This document shows positions 1 to 7,780 of a stretch of 64,000 bases of DNA, one piece after another. Where the stretch lies: NCBI RefSeq assembly GCF_004765815.2, contig NZ_SBIS02000011.1:1-64000 (forward strand), written 5' to 3'. The notes beneath the pieces were generated by a model. The model was given only the letters and a program-made list of their open reading frames with translations, was not told the DNA's origin and made no database searches. The position numbers and the translations under genes are program-made. Origin of the DNA: Halorussus salinus (lineage in GTDB: Archaea > Halobacteriota > Halobacteria > Halobacteriales > Haladaptataceae). Positions within the stretch are counted from its first letter, which is position 1; the number at the start of each line of letters is the position of its first letter.

Positions 1-176
1 CAGGCCGGGGTGTCCGCTCTCGCTCCACAAACTCCAAGTCAATCCACGAACTAGAACCACTGAGGCGGTTGAATTTGGTCATAGAGCAACCGAAGAACGA
101 CCGCCTCGCTCTTAACTGAACACGGCCCCCACATACTCCCACAGATTTATCTACCGCGGCTACCGTACTAGACTTC
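1..176. other. Left edge, no assignable gene
   Basis: Two forward frames are open from the window edge, one to a TAA at 113-115 and one to a TGA at 117-119, so the 3' end of a gene lying outside the window may be present. About 38 codons are visible and I do not recognise either product. The stretch from 120 to 176 looks like upstream DNA for the next small gene, with an AT-rich segment around 145-150. Confidence 0.3.
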
Positions 177-314
177 ATGACAATGTTCGAGTACGGTCAA
201 GACGGGGACGAAAAACAGGCGTACGTCCCTGAAGGAGTCCTGAAGGGAATCGAGGACATTGCTGAAGGCCGTACTCTCAGCGACGAACAGTTCGACGAAG
301 TTCTCGACTTGTGA
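177..314 (+). CDS. Small 45-aa protein, antitoxin-like
   Basis: ATG at 177 and TGA at 312-314 give a 45-residue acidic protein. The C-terminal half, around GIEDIAEGRTLSDEQFDEVL, resembles the short regulatory tails of haloarchaeal VapB-like antitoxins. That is an impression from pattern, not an established match. A TATA-like AT-rich segment lies about 30 bases upstream, which fits leaderless transcription. The stop codon touches the right end of the IS200/IS605 element, so the insertion probably landed just after this gene. It may once have been coupled to the gene now at 2220. Function unproven. Confidence 0.5.
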   Translation: MTMFEYGQDGDEKQAYVPEGVLKGIEDIAEGRTLSDEQFDEVLDL

Positions 315-450
315 ACTACCCTACCCTATTCGCTCACGGCTGACGCCGTTTGCTCCTTGAGGGTAGGGCTTCCTGCTTCCAAGACGCGCTTTGCAGGAAC
401 TGTCGTGGTTCCCGTAGGGAGCGCAGTCTCCACAGGCGTTGATTCGGAGC
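315..450 (-). ncRNA. Probable TnpB guide RNA (omega/reRNA) scaffold
   Basis: In IS200/IS605 elements the guide RNA is made from the 3' end of tnpB through the right end, and its last bases come from the flanking target DNA. Here the tnpB 3' end runs directly into the right-end hairpin (317-366). The guide would therefore be read from about position 314 downwards, inside the 3' end of the 45-aa gene. Extent and processing are inferred from family knowledge, not seen. Confidence 0.4.
317..366. repeat. Right-end hairpin of the IS element
   Basis: CTACCCT at about 321-327 pairs with AGGGTAG at about 360-366, and ACGGC/GCCGT form an inner stem. The tnpB stop codon (326-328) lies inside the hairpin. 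It matches the left-end hairpin in layout and in the conserved TTGAGGG arm. Confidence 0.6.
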
Positions 451-1570
451 GTCCCTCTCCTACGTGTTTCGCACCACGAGAAAGAATGTTTCGCGCCGCG
501 TTCGCGTCCCTGTCGGCGGTGAATCCGCACGACGGACAGGAATGTTCGCGGACCCACAGCGGCTTGTCCGTCTCAACGCCACACGCCGCGCACTCCTTGG
601 TCGTCCCTGCTGGTTCAACCGCCACGAAGTGCGTCCCTTCGCGTTCACACTTGTATTCGAGCATCCGGAGGAACGTTCGCCACGCAGCAGACGCCGTATT
701 GCGACTGTTCGACGCCGACTCCATCATCCCCTTCACGTTCAAGTCCTCTACGGCTACAAGGTCGTATTCCCGAGCGTAGAAGTTCGAGAGTTTGTGCAAG
801 AAGTCACGGCGCTTGCGGCGGAGGTCTGCGTGACACTCCGCGACTTTCCGCCGTTGTTGCTCGTAGTTGTTCGACCCGTGTTCCTTCCGCGAAAGTTTCC
901 GTTGTTCGCGTTCCAACCGTTCGCGTTCGTCCGAGAGGTCAACCGATTCGACGGCGTGACCGTCGGTGTCGTGGGCGTACTTGAGAATCCCCACGTCGAT
1001 ACCGACGCACCGCTCGGGTTTCTCAGGCGGCTCGGGCAGTTCTCGGTCCATTTGAACCCCGAAGGTGGCGAACCACTCGCCCGTCGGTTCCTTCTTGAGC
1101 GTGACCTGTTTCACCGTAGCGTCGTCGGGGATGGGTCGGTAGAGTCGAATCGGGATATCCGCAAGTTTCGAGAGTGACAGCACAGTCCGACCGCCCTTCT
1201 TGTCGAGCTTGAAGCCAGACTGACTATACGTGAAACTACGGAACTCCCGTGGTGGCTTCCACTTGAGTTGGCCGACGCCGTAGCCGTTGTTCTTGAGTGC
1301 AGAGAGGCTCTTGAGGTTATCGAACAGGCGTTCGACGACTGTTTGAAGAACCTTCGAATACACGTCCGAGAGATCGTCCCACCATTTTTTGAGGTCGGGG
1401 AGTTCCGACCGCAGGGTGGTCATGGACGGCAGTTCGCCGTGGTCGTCTTGGTACTCGTTGAGGCGATAGCGCGTGTGGTTGTACAGTTGCCGACAAATAT
1501 CGCGGTGGCGGTCCAACTCCTCGCGGTGGGCATCGGACGGTTCGAGGCGATACTTGTAGGCGTAGTACAT
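326..1570 (-). CDS. tnpB: TnpB, RNA-guided endonuclease of an IS200/IS605 element
   Basis: This 414-residue protein has the TnpB architecture: an N-terminal OrfB_IS605 region, a RuvC-like nuclease and a zinc ribbon. RuvC acidic residues are visible as D192 (GIDVG), E275 (AVEDLNV) and a D near 355 (DRDANAAR). The zinc ribbon is CAAC near 327-330 and CPSC near 345-348. TnpB proteins cut DNA under guidance of an RNA made from the element end and help retain the element after excision. The 59-residue tail after the last RuvC motif is Thr/Ser-rich and overlaps the right-end hairpin. No frameshift or missing catalytic residue is seen. It lies just downstream of tnpA. Confidence 0.93.
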   Translation of the reverse strand: MYYAYKYRLEPSDAHREELDRHRDICRQLYNHTRYRLNEYQDDHGELPSMTTLRSELPDLKKWWDDLSDVYSKVLQTVVERLFDNLKSLSALKNNGYGVGQLKWKPPREFRSFTYSQSGFKLDKKGGRTVLSLSKLADIPIRLYRPIPDDATVKQVTLKKEPTGEWFATFGVQMDRELPEPPEKPERCVGIDVGILKYAHDTDGHAVESVDLSDERERLEREQRKLSRKEHGSNNYEQQRRKVAECHADLRRKRRDFLHKLSNFYAREYDLVAVEDLNVKGMMESASNSRNTASAAWRTFLRMLEYKCEREGTHFVAVEPAGTTKECAACGVETDKPLWVREHSCPSCGFTADRDANAARNILSRGAKHVGEGRSESTPVETALPTGTTTVPAKRVLEAGSPTLKEQTASAVSE

Positions 1571-1574
1571 GGCG

Positions 1575-1979
1575 CTACTCGCGTTGGTCTTCGACGTACT
1601 GCTTCAGCACATCCAGCGACACCTGCCCCGTCGAAATGAGGCAGTACGAGTCGTTCCAGAAGGAGTCGCCCCACAGGTCGGTCTTCAGTTCATCTTCGTA
1701 CTCGTTGCGGATTCGGCGGGCGGTTGCGCCCTTGACCGTGTTGATGAACTTCACGAGGTCCGTGGTGGGTTTCGCTCGGAACAGGATGTGAACGTGGTCG
1801 TCTTCGCCGTCAAGGTTGGTCAGTTCGACACCGTAGTTGTCCGCGAACCCGCTGATGACCTCGTGAATGAATTGGGTTCGCTCCTCGGTTAACACTCCGC
1901 GCCGATACTTCGTGGTGAGTATCAGGTGGTAATGGAGCGAATACGTCGAGTGCGAACCTGAATCGAGGTCGTATTCCAT
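1575..1979 (-). CDS. tnpA: TnpA, Y1 (HUH) transposase of an IS200/IS605 element
   Basis: The 134-aa product carries the HUH motif as HVHILF (near residues 62-64) and a catalytic Tyr near 128 in LKQYVEDQ, the signature of single-strand REP/Y1 transposases. ATG at 1979 was chosen because it gives the family-typical N terminus MEYDLDSGSHSTYSLHYHLI. An in-frame GTG at 1988 would add three residues. Length is normal for the family (about 130-150 aa). A perfect 12-bp palindrome, CCCAATATTGGG at 1988-1999, sits immediately upstream and may affect expression. Confidence 0.92.
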   Translation of the reverse strand: MEYDLDSGSHSTYSLHYHLILTTKYRRGVLTEERTQFIHEVISGFADNYGVELTNLDGEDDHVHILFRAKPTTDLVKFINTVKGATARRIRNEYEDELKTDLWGDSFWNDSYCLISTGQVSLDVLKQYVEDQRE

Positions 1980-2083
1980 TGGGTTCACCCAATATTGGGA
2001 TACCCCAACGCAAAAACGTTGCGATTACATGGGCCTGTGGGCCTGTAACAGAATAGTGTGCGAACAGATAATGACGGCGCTGT

Positions 2084-2141
2084 ATCCCCTCCCTACTGCG
2101 CTACTCGGGCTTGGCCCTGCGTTGCTCGTTGAGGACGGGGG
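2084..2141. repeat. Left-end hairpin of the IS element
   Basis: An imperfect hairpin contains CGGGCTTGGCCCTG and a TTGAGGACGGGGGCTT arm. It resembles the right-end hairpin in sequence and orientation, which supports this as the left terminus of the element. The outer cleavage point is not resolved. Confidence 0.5.
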
Positions 2142-2219
2142 CTTAGCGCCTGCATTCAGCTAACCCGCTTATTTCAAAGCAGTTTAGTTAGCTCCCTGAA
2201 TAGCCGTAAATGAGCAGAC

Positions 2220-2669
2220 GTGAGTACTGTAAAACTCTCTGACGAAGAGAACTATGCTATTCTTGCCGAGCAGTTCGGTGAGGGGATATCGTCGTTGGGG
2301 GCTACAGACCAGCGACGAGTAGTCAAACGACTATACACGGTCTTAGATAGTAGCAATCCACAGTACTACATCTACGAAACTGTCGAAGGTTGTGACGAAC
2401 TGCAGGTCATCCGGGAAGGTGATTCACTTCGGATTTACTGTCGGCTCGTGATGGGTATTCCGCAGAATAATAAGCACTACAATGTCCTCTTCGCGTTCTA
2501 CGTCGATACTCACGACTACGAATCTAAAACGCTATCTCATCTTGACGAAGCCGCCGAGCAGTGGTTAGAGGAGATAACTGAATTTTCCGCAGTTACGGAC
2601 GTTGACGCGTATCTCCAGACCCACGACGCGAAAACGCCGGAGTTCTTCGCGGACCGACTCGACCGGTAG
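2220..2669 (+). CDS. Hypothetical 149-aa protein, possibly toxin-like
   Basis: The frame starts at GTG 2220. The ATG at 2210 is out of frame and stops quickly. A TATA-like TTTAGTTA at about 2183-2190 fits a start near here. The central part (residues 55-95) alternates short beta-like segments, including LRIYCRLVMG and YNVLFAFYVD, and is preceded by an acidic helix-rich N terminus. I cannot assign a family; a RelE/HigB-like toxin is one possibility. Codon use is less GC-biased than that of the genes to the right, which fits accessory DNA. It may have been separated from the 45-aa gene at 177 by the insertion. Confidence 0.6.
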   Translation: MSTVKLSDEENYAILAEQFGEGISSLGATDQRRVVKRLYTVLDSSNPQYYIYETVEGCDELQVIREGDSLRIYCRLVMGIPQNNKHYNVLFAFYVDTHDYESKTLSHLDEAAEQWLEEITEFSAVTDVDAYLQTHDAKTPEFFADRLDR

Positions 2670-2693
2670 TTTCGGCGATTTTCGACGGTATCG

Positions 2694-3020
2694 CTACTCC
2701 GAATCCAGATGCTCGCGCGTCCGCCCCGAGTAGCCCAAGACGACCGCTATCACGAGCAAGGCCGCGAACCCGACGACCAGCGCGCCCTGCAACGCCGCCA
2801 CGACGGCCATCCCGACCGCGCCGACGGCCGCGATTTTGTACTGGTTCGTCCAGATGCCGCGGGTGCCGGTCAGCGCGAACGAGAACGTCAGCAGGTACAG
2901 CAGGAGTCCGGACTGGGAGAACCCGCCGAGACCCAACAGGACGTACGCCCCGATGAATCCGAGGAGGACGACGACGCCGACCGAGAACCCCTTCGCCAAG
3001 ACGACGCGCGTGTTGGCCAT
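2694..3020 (-). CDS. Small membrane protein, about four TM segments
   Basis: This 108-residue hydrophobic protein has helices at roughly 9-32, 37-51, 62-80 and 82-95 and ends in a short charged tail (GRTREHLDSE). It starts at ATG 3020 and is divergent from the Band-7 gene, 67 bases away. Haloarchaea carry many small membrane proteins of this type. No motif gives a function. Confidence 0.7.
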   Translation of the reverse strand: MANTRVVLAKGFSVGVVVLLGFIGAYVLLGLGGFSQSGLLLYLLTFSFALTGTRGIWTNQYKIAAVGAVGMAVVAALQGALVVGFAALLVIAVVLGYSGRTREHLDSE

Positions 3021-3087
3021 ACGTTCCCTTGTCCGGCCAGCGACATAAACGTCAAACGTTAAGCCCCCTTAGCCTCGATTGGACGAC

Positions 3088-4215
3088 ATGAATAATCCCT
3101 TCTACGAGTTGGGGCGACTCTCCGCCGGGCGCAACGTCTCGCGTCTGCTGGCGAGCGTCGTCGCCGTCCTCGCGCTTCTCTTCGTCCTCCCCTTGGCGGA
3201 CCCCCTGACAGTCGCGGGACTGCTGGCGCTCGGACTCGTCCTCGCGGTGCTTTCCAGCGCGGTCGAAATCGTGGGTCCCTACGAGAAGCGCGCGCTGACG
3301 GTGTTCGGCGAGTACCGGAAACTGCTGGGACCGGGGCTGAACGTCGTCCCGCCGCTGGTGAGCAAGACTCACACCTTCGACATGCGGACCCAGACCCTCG
3401 ACGTGGCCGAGCAGGAGGCCATCACCGAGGACAACTCGCCCGTGACCGCCGACGCGGTCATCTACCTCCGCGTGATGGACGCCGAGAAGGCGTATCTGGA
3501 GGTCGAGGACTACGAGAAGGCGGTCTCGGACCTCGCCCAGACGACGCTCCGAGCGGTCATCGGCGACATGGAACTGGACGACACGCTCCGCCAGCAACGG
3601 GAGATAAACGACCGCATCCAGCGGGAACTCGACCGGCCGACCGACGAGTGGGGCGTCCGCGTCGAAGCCGTCGAGGTCCAGTCGGTGATGCCGACGCCGA
3701 CCGTCGTGGACGCGATGGAGCAACAGACCGCCGCCGAGCGCCGCCGCCGCGCGATGATTCTCGAAGCGCAGGGCGAGCGCCGGAGCGCCGTCGAGAAAGC
3801 CGAAGGCGAGAAGGCGTCGGAGGTCATCCGCGCGCAGGGCGAAAAGCAGAGCCAGATTCTCGAAGCGCAGGGCGACTCGATTTCGACGGTCCTCCGCGCC
3901 GAGTCCGCCCAGTCGATGGGCGAGCGCGCGGTCATCGACAAGGGACTGGAGACGCTGGACGCCATCGGACAGGGCGACTCGACCAGTTTCGTCCTGCCCC
4001 AAGAACTCTCGTCGATGGTGGGTCGCTACGGCAAGCACCTCACCGGGAGCGACGTGAAAGAACGGAACGGCGAACTCGACAGCCTCGACTTCGACGCCGA
4101 GACCGAGGAGCTACTTGGACTGGACGAGGTGGACGAACTGGCGGGCGGCGTGGACACCGACGAGACCGCCGAACTGGACGAGACCGCCGAAGTCGCCGAC
4201 CCCGAGTCGGAGTAG
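3088..4215 (+). CDS. SPFH/Band 7 domain membrane protein
   Basis: The 375-aa product has two N-terminal membrane helices (about 20-40 and 43-60). A Band-7 domain follows, starting VEIVGPYEKRALTVFGEYRK, and then a long Ala/Glu/Arg-rich helical stretch (AAERRRRAMILEAQGERRSA and similar repeats), typical of stomatin/prohibitin scaffolds. The last 50 residues are very acidic and repetitive (TDETAELDETAE). Band-7 proteins form oligomeric scaffolds at the membrane and often regulate proteolysis. ATG 3088 is preferred to the in-frame TTG at 3079. No NfeD-type partner gene is adjacent. Confidence 0.88.
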   Translation: MNNPFYELGRLSAGRNVSRLLASVVAVLALLFVLPLADPLTVAGLLALGLVLAVLSSAVEIVGPYEKRALTVFGEYRKLLGPGLNVVPPLVSKTHTFDMRTQTLDVAEQEAITEDNSPVTADAVIYLRVMDAEKAYLEVEDYEKAVSDLAQTTLRAVIGDMELDDTLRQQREINDRIQRELDRPTDEWGVRVEAVEVQSVMPTPTVVDAMEQQTAAERRRRAMILEAQGERRSAVEKAEGEKASEVIRAQGEKQSQILEAQGDSISTVLRAESAQSMGERAVIDKGLETLDAIGQGDSTSFVLPQELSSMVGRYGKHLTGSDVKERNGELDSLDFDAETEELLGLDEVDELAGGVDTDETAELDETAEVADPESE

Positions 4216-4314
4216 ACGGCCCGACCGCTCGTCGGCGTCGGGCGACGACGTTCGTTTCCCGCGCCGACGGAGACCATGGTACTTATTGTCTCGGGGGTGT
4301 AATGAAAGACCGTG

Positions 4315-4518
4315 ATGAGTTACGACGACCGACCAGTCGGCGGACTCGACGGGAGCGAACCCCCTCGCGGGGACGCGAGCGAACGCTCGGACACTCGACT
4401 CGTCCGGCGGGTGATGGACCGACTCCACTCGCTGGGCGAACGTGTCGCGAGCTACTCCCGAACGTGGTCCGGGCGGTACGTCGAACAGCAGGCGCAGTTG
4501 TACGAAAAGAGTCGCTGA
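4315..4518 (+). CDS. Small hydrophilic protein, 67 aa
   Basis: ATG 4315 is directly preceded by an in-frame GTG at 4312. A TATA-like TACTTATTG lies about 30 bases upstream, which suggests a leaderless transcript. The C-terminal half is a charged helix (RRVMDRLHSLGERVASYSRT) ending in QLYEKSR. Function unknown. A T5 run at about 4547-4551 just past the stop is a plausible terminator shared with the convergent USP gene. Confidence 0.55.
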   Translation: MSYDDRPVGGLDGSEPPRGDASERSDTRLVRRVMDRLHSLGERVASYSRTWSGRYVEQQAQLYEKSR

Positions 4519-4560
4519 GGGCCGCGTCGCCCTCGATTCGGAGCTGTTTTTCTCGTCGTC

Positions 4561-4995
4561 CTACTCGTCCAGTCGCACGGTCATCACGGGCACCGGCGAC
4601 GCGCGGACGACTTTCTCGGTGACGCTCCCGATGAGGTAGTGGTCCAGTCCCGTCCGGCCGTGGGTGCCCATCACCACCACGTCCGCGTCGGCCTCCTCGA
4701 CGTACTCCAGAATCGCGGACTTCGGGACGCCCGATTCCACGACCTCCTCGACGGGCACCTCGTCGGGGAGTCGGGCCGCGGTCTCGCTGGCGGCCTGCGT
4801 GGCGCGCTCGCGCTCGGACTCCTCCCACGCCTCGGCCGCGACGCCACCCGACGGACTCTCGAAGCGGTTGCGCGAGTCCGCGACCGCGAGGACGTGGACC
4901 GTGGCGTCGTAGTTGCGGGCGATGCTCGCGGCGTGTTCGGCGGCCGCCGCGGTACCGTCGCTCCCGTCGGTCGGCAGGACGAGGTCGTCGTACAT
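4561..4995 (-). CDS. Universal stress protein (UspA family)
   Basis: The 144-aa product starts MYDDLVLPTDGSD and has the nucleotide-binding signature MGTHGRTGLDHYLIGSVTEK followed by PVPVM, as in ATP-binding USPs. Its start codon shares one base with the stop of the upstream TauE gene (TGATG), so the two are translationally coupled. USPs bind ATP or other nucleotides and act in stress adaptation. In haloarchaea they often follow transporter genes, as here. A longer in-frame upstream extension is open only because it runs antisense to the transporter gene, so the internal ATG was chosen. Confidence 0.9.
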   Translation of the reverse strand: MYDDLVLPTDGSDGTAAAAEHAASIARNYDATVHVLAVADSRNRFESPSGGVAAEAWEESERERATQAASETAARLPDEVPVEEVVESGVPKSAILEYVEEADADVVVMGTHGRTGLDHYLIGSVTEKVVRASPVPVMTVRLDE

Positions 4996-6116
4996 CAGAC
5001 CACTCCTCCCGACGCCATCAGGAACAGCGCGGTGGCGATGACCGCGAACAGGCCGCCGACGAACTTCTTGATGGTGCCGGTGTCCAGCGCGGCCGAGACG
5101 TACGGCGCTATCTGGCCGCCCGTGGCCGTCGCCGGGACCGTCCAGACGACGATGTTCCACGGCGTCGAGGAGAGACTCATCGTGTGGCCGCCGACGAGTC
5201 CGCCGCCGAAGACGTGAACGACCGACGCGAGGATGGCGGTCGAAGCCACGACGATGTGGTTGGTCCCGATGGCGACCCGGACCGGAATCTTCGAGCCGAG
5301 CATCGAGATGATGCCCAACTCGCCGATGCCGAACCCGGCGAGTCCTTGGAACGTGCCGCCGATGCTGTAGTTGGCGAACCGCCGCAGGTAGCCCGACCGC
5401 TCGTAGGTGTAGTCGTTGCCGTCGCGGTCCACCCGCGTCACGACGCCCTCGTCGTCGATTCGGACGCCACCCTGTCCGGGCTTGGCGGCGTCGTTGGGCA
5501 GGTCGGGCGTGCCGCCGTCGGTCTCGGCCGCGGCGGCCGCGCCCTCGGACGCGCCGTCCGACGAGCTACTCGGCTCCTCGTGGCCGAGGTCGGCCTTGAA
5601 CAGGAGGTAGGACGCCGCCAACAGCGCGAGTCCGAGGAGGGTGTGGAACACCGGTTCCGGGATGAAAAACGACAGGAGCGCGCCGCCGACGACGAACGGG
5701 ACCGCGCCGCCGACCAGCGAGAGCGCCAGTCGCCGGTCCACGAGACCGTACTGGACGAACGCCAGCGCGGAACTCGACAGGCCGAACGACTCGCTGATGA
5801 GCCCGATTTTGACGAGCGTCTCGGGTTCGAGCGGACGGGCGACCAGCGGGAAAATGAAGATGAGGAACGGCACGAACAGTGCCGACCCGCTGATGCCGAC
5901 CGTGTTCACGATGGTCGCGCCGAGCATGAACACGGGGAACAGCCACCAGTACTGGAGCCAGTAACTCCTCCCGGCGTCCGCGGGCGCGATGCCCCCGAAG
6001 ACGACGGTTCCGACGAACACCACGGGCGCGAGGAACACGAACACGTGCTGGTACTTGAGGAACGTCTCCATCAACCGCTCGTACGACGACGACGGCGTGA
6101 CTTGTTGTTCGGTCAT
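4995..6116 (-). CDS. TauE/SafE (TSUP) family anion exporter/permease
   Basis: The 373-aa membrane protein belongs to the TSUP family, which moves sulfite, sulfonates or other organic anions. About eight helices are visible in two halves. The second half has GGTFQGLAGFGIGELGIISM and KIPVRVAIGTNHIVVAST, typical of the family repeats. A long hydrophilic loop (about residues 177-240, rich in Ser, Ala, Asp and Gly) separates the halves and is larger than usual. It is the first gene of an operon with a USP. A possible leader ORF and promoter lie about 270-300 bases upstream. Confidence 0.88.
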   Translation of the reverse strand: MTEQQVTPSSSYERLMETFLKYQHVFVFLAPVVFVGTVVFGGIAPADAGRSYWLQYWWLFPVFMLGATIVNTVGISGSALFVPFLIFIFPLVARPLEPETLVKIGLISESFGLSSSALAFVQYGLVDRRLALSLVGGAVPFVVGGALLSFFIPEPVFHTLLGLALLAASYLLFKADLGHEEPSSSSDGASEGAAAAAETDGGTPDLPNDAAKPGQGGVRIDDEGVVTRVDRDGNDYTYERSGYLRRFANYSIGGTFQGLAGFGIGELGIISMLGSKIPVRVAIGTNHIVVASTAILASVVHVFGGGLVGGHTMSLSSTPWNIVVWTVPATATGGQIAPYVSAALDTGTIKKFVGGLFAVIATALFLMASGGVV

Positions 6117-6308
6117 GAATCTCGATTACGTCGCTCGCGCGGCGAGACCGTCGCGTCGCTGGGAGACGACTCGATGCTCGGCGGACGCCTCACCGGAGAC
6201 TCGACGCGCCCGAGCGGGTAGCGACGGCTCCGGAGCGGGTCGGAATCGGGTCGGGAAAACGAGGAGCGTCGAGCGGTCCGAAGCGAAACGAGTGGGAGAG
6301 ATCATCGG

Positions 6309-6383
6309 CTACGTGAACCCTCCTGTGGGGGGTTGGATGGGGTGTCCGGGGTGCGAACGCGCGTGCGTCTGCTCTCGGTTCAT
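6309..6383 (-). CDS. Candidate 24-aa leader peptide upstream of the TauE gene
   Basis: ATG 6381-6383 opens a 24-codon frame ending in TAG at 6309-6311. Its ATG is about 30 bases after a strong TATA-like T-run (6408-6419 on the minus strand), which is where a leaderless haloarchaeal transcript would start. The peptide is rich in His and Pro (ARSHPGHPIQPPTGG). Its stop lies about 190 bases before the transporter start. It could be a regulatory leader, or chance. No homolog can be named. Confidence 0.35.
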   Translation of the reverse strand: MNREQTHARSHPGHPIQPPTGGFT

Positions 6384-6407
6384 AGTACCGGCGAGTAACA
6401 GATTGGC

Positions 6408-6419
6408 GGTAAAAAAGTC
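6408..6419 (-). promoter_or_regulatory. TATA-like promoter for the TauE-USP transcript
   Basis: On the minus strand the sequence reads ACTTTTTTACC, an A/T run in GC-rich surroundings. It stands about 30 bases upstream of ATG 6383. The transporter ORF starts only at 6116, so the transcript would have a leader of about 270 bases. The rest of 6117-6553 shows no other gene. Confidence 0.45.
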
Positions 6420-6455
6420 TTGATGAAGATATCTACTATTTGCTTCGATTATGAT

Positions 6456-6499
6456 GTTCGTTTCCCCGAACGTGTTTCGAGCCGACAATCTTGTCGGCT
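6456..6499. terminator. Two short hairpins after the metal exporter gene
   Basis: GTTCG/CGAAC (6456-6471) and a perfect 8-bp stem AGCCGACA/TGTCGGCT with a 4-base loop (6480-6499) lie 55-100 bases past the exporter stop. No clear U-run follows on the minus strand, so a terminator role is tentative; transcript 3'-end processing is another option. Confidence 0.35.
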
Positions 6500-6553
6500 A
6501 CCCCGGACCGGCCGGTGGGTCGCCGGGACCGGGGACCTGCGAGCGAATCGCGG

Positions 6554-7780
6554 TCAGCCGACCACTCCGAAGCCGAACTGGGCGTACGGCCAGAAGTAGT
6601 AGACTGCGACGCCGACGACGATAGCCGGAATCGTCGTGTAGATGGTGGCGATGATGGCGGCCTTCAGGTCGATGGCCATCAGCGGGAACAGCGCGTCGCC
6701 GTCCTGACTGATGGCGTTGGCCGTCAGCGCCGAGAAGGGGATGTCGCCGTTCGCGTAGAGCGTGGCGAAGACTATCTGGGGCGCACAGCCGGGGACGAGT
6801 CCGAGCGTCGCGCCCGCAATCGGGGCGAGGACGCCCGCGGCGGCCGCCAGCGCGCCGATGTCGAGCGCGAAGACGACCACGCTGTACTCGTAGAGGAGGT
6901 AGGCCGCGAGGACCCAGACGGTCACCATGCTGGTCTCCATGGCGGCGTGCTGGAACGTCTCGTAGGCGCTCTCGAAGTCGTCGCGGACGCGCCCGGCCTC
7001 GCCCTCGCCGATGAACCGGCGGCCGACGAAGTGGAGGTAGAACGACGCCGAGGTCCCGAGCAGTCCGGCGACGGTGAACAGGCCGAAGAAGGTGGGACCG
7101 AACTCCAAGGCGACCTCGGGGGCACCGCGGCGCAGGTACTCGACGCCAGCGACGAGTCCGGCGAACGCGACGACCCACCAGAGGACGTGAACGCCGTGGC
7201 TGAGAGTCGTCATCGCTCCGGAATCGGTTCCGACCGCTCGGGCGTCGTGGCCGCACGCGGCGTCCTCCTCGTAGTCCGGGATGCTCGGGCCACCTTCGGC
7301 GACGCTGGTCGTGGCGAACCCGCCGTCGGTCATCGGCCGACCGATGCGCTCTACGGCGTCGTCCACGCGGCCGATGCCGAGACCCCACAGGTCGATGGCG
7401 TAGCCGAACAGGACCGCGGCGACGAACGCCAGTCCGTAGGCGTAGAGCGCGGCTTCCGGCGCGAGCGCGAGGATGACGAACGCGGAGTCGCCCGCCGTCG
7501 CCGCGAGCGCGGCGACGACCGTCCCGAAACTGACCGTCCCGCGGACGTACAGCGGCATGGCGACGATAGCGCCGCCACAGCCGGGCGTCAGCCCGAGGAG
7601 ACCGCCAGCGATGGGCTGGAGTCGCTCGTTGTCTTCGAGAAACCGGACGACGCGACCGCCGGTCCGATACTGGACGTAGCTGAACAGCAGGACGGTGATG
7701 GCGACGAACGCGCTGACCTGTACGAAGCCGTCTCGGACCGAAAATACCAAGATTTCGAGTGCTTGCTCCGGGGATATCAC
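6554..7780 (-). CDS. Putative manganese/metal exporter (10-TM, ArsP_2-type)
   Basis: The 408-aa membrane protein has two homologous halves, each with a conserved loop: GLTPGCGGAIVAMPLY near residues 60-75 and GLVPGCAPQIVFATLY near 330-345. This repeat is characteristic of the family annotated as putative manganese transporter, related to ArsP permeases. The middle loop (about 165-195) has His and Cys (GHDA, AACG) that could contact metal. It starts at GTG 7780, overlapping by 4 bases the stop of a 70-codon upstream ORF. A palindrome resembling DtxR/SirR operators stands upstream of the promoter, which fits metal-controlled expression. Confidence 0.85.
   Translation of the reverse strand: MISPEQALEILVFSVRDGFVQVSAFVAITVLLFSYVQYRTGGRVVRFLEDNERLQPIAGGLLGLTPGCGGAIVAMPLYVRGTVSFGTVVAALAATAGDSAFVILALAPEAALYAYGLAFVAAVLFGYAIDLWGLGIGRVDDAVERIGRPMTDGGFATTSVAEGGPSIPDYEEDAACGHDARAVGTDSGAMTTLSHGVHVLWWVVAFAGLVAGVEYLRRGAPEVALEFGPTFFGLFTVAGLLGTSASFYLHFVGRRFIGEGEAGRVRDDFESAYETFQHAAMETSMVTVWVLAAYLLYEYSVVVFALDIGALAAAAGVLAPIAGATLGLVPGCAPQIVFATLYANGDIPFSALTANAISQDGDALFPLMAIDLKAAIIATIYTTIPAIVVGVAVYYFWPYAQFGFGVVG

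Larger units (their letters stand above)
315..2150 (-). mobile_element. IS200/IS605-family insertion sequence (tnpA + tnpB)
   Basis: The element contains an intact Y1 transposase gene and an intact tnpB, both on the minus strand, 5 bases apart. Similar imperfect hairpins stand in the same orientation at both ends (317-366 and about 2084-2141), as expected for this family, which has subterminal hairpins instead of inverted terminal repeats. Both share a TTGAGG...GGGGCTT-like arm. Exact cleavage points were not resolved, so the ends are approximate. All catalytic residues are present in both proteins, so the element may still be active. Confidence 0.85.
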
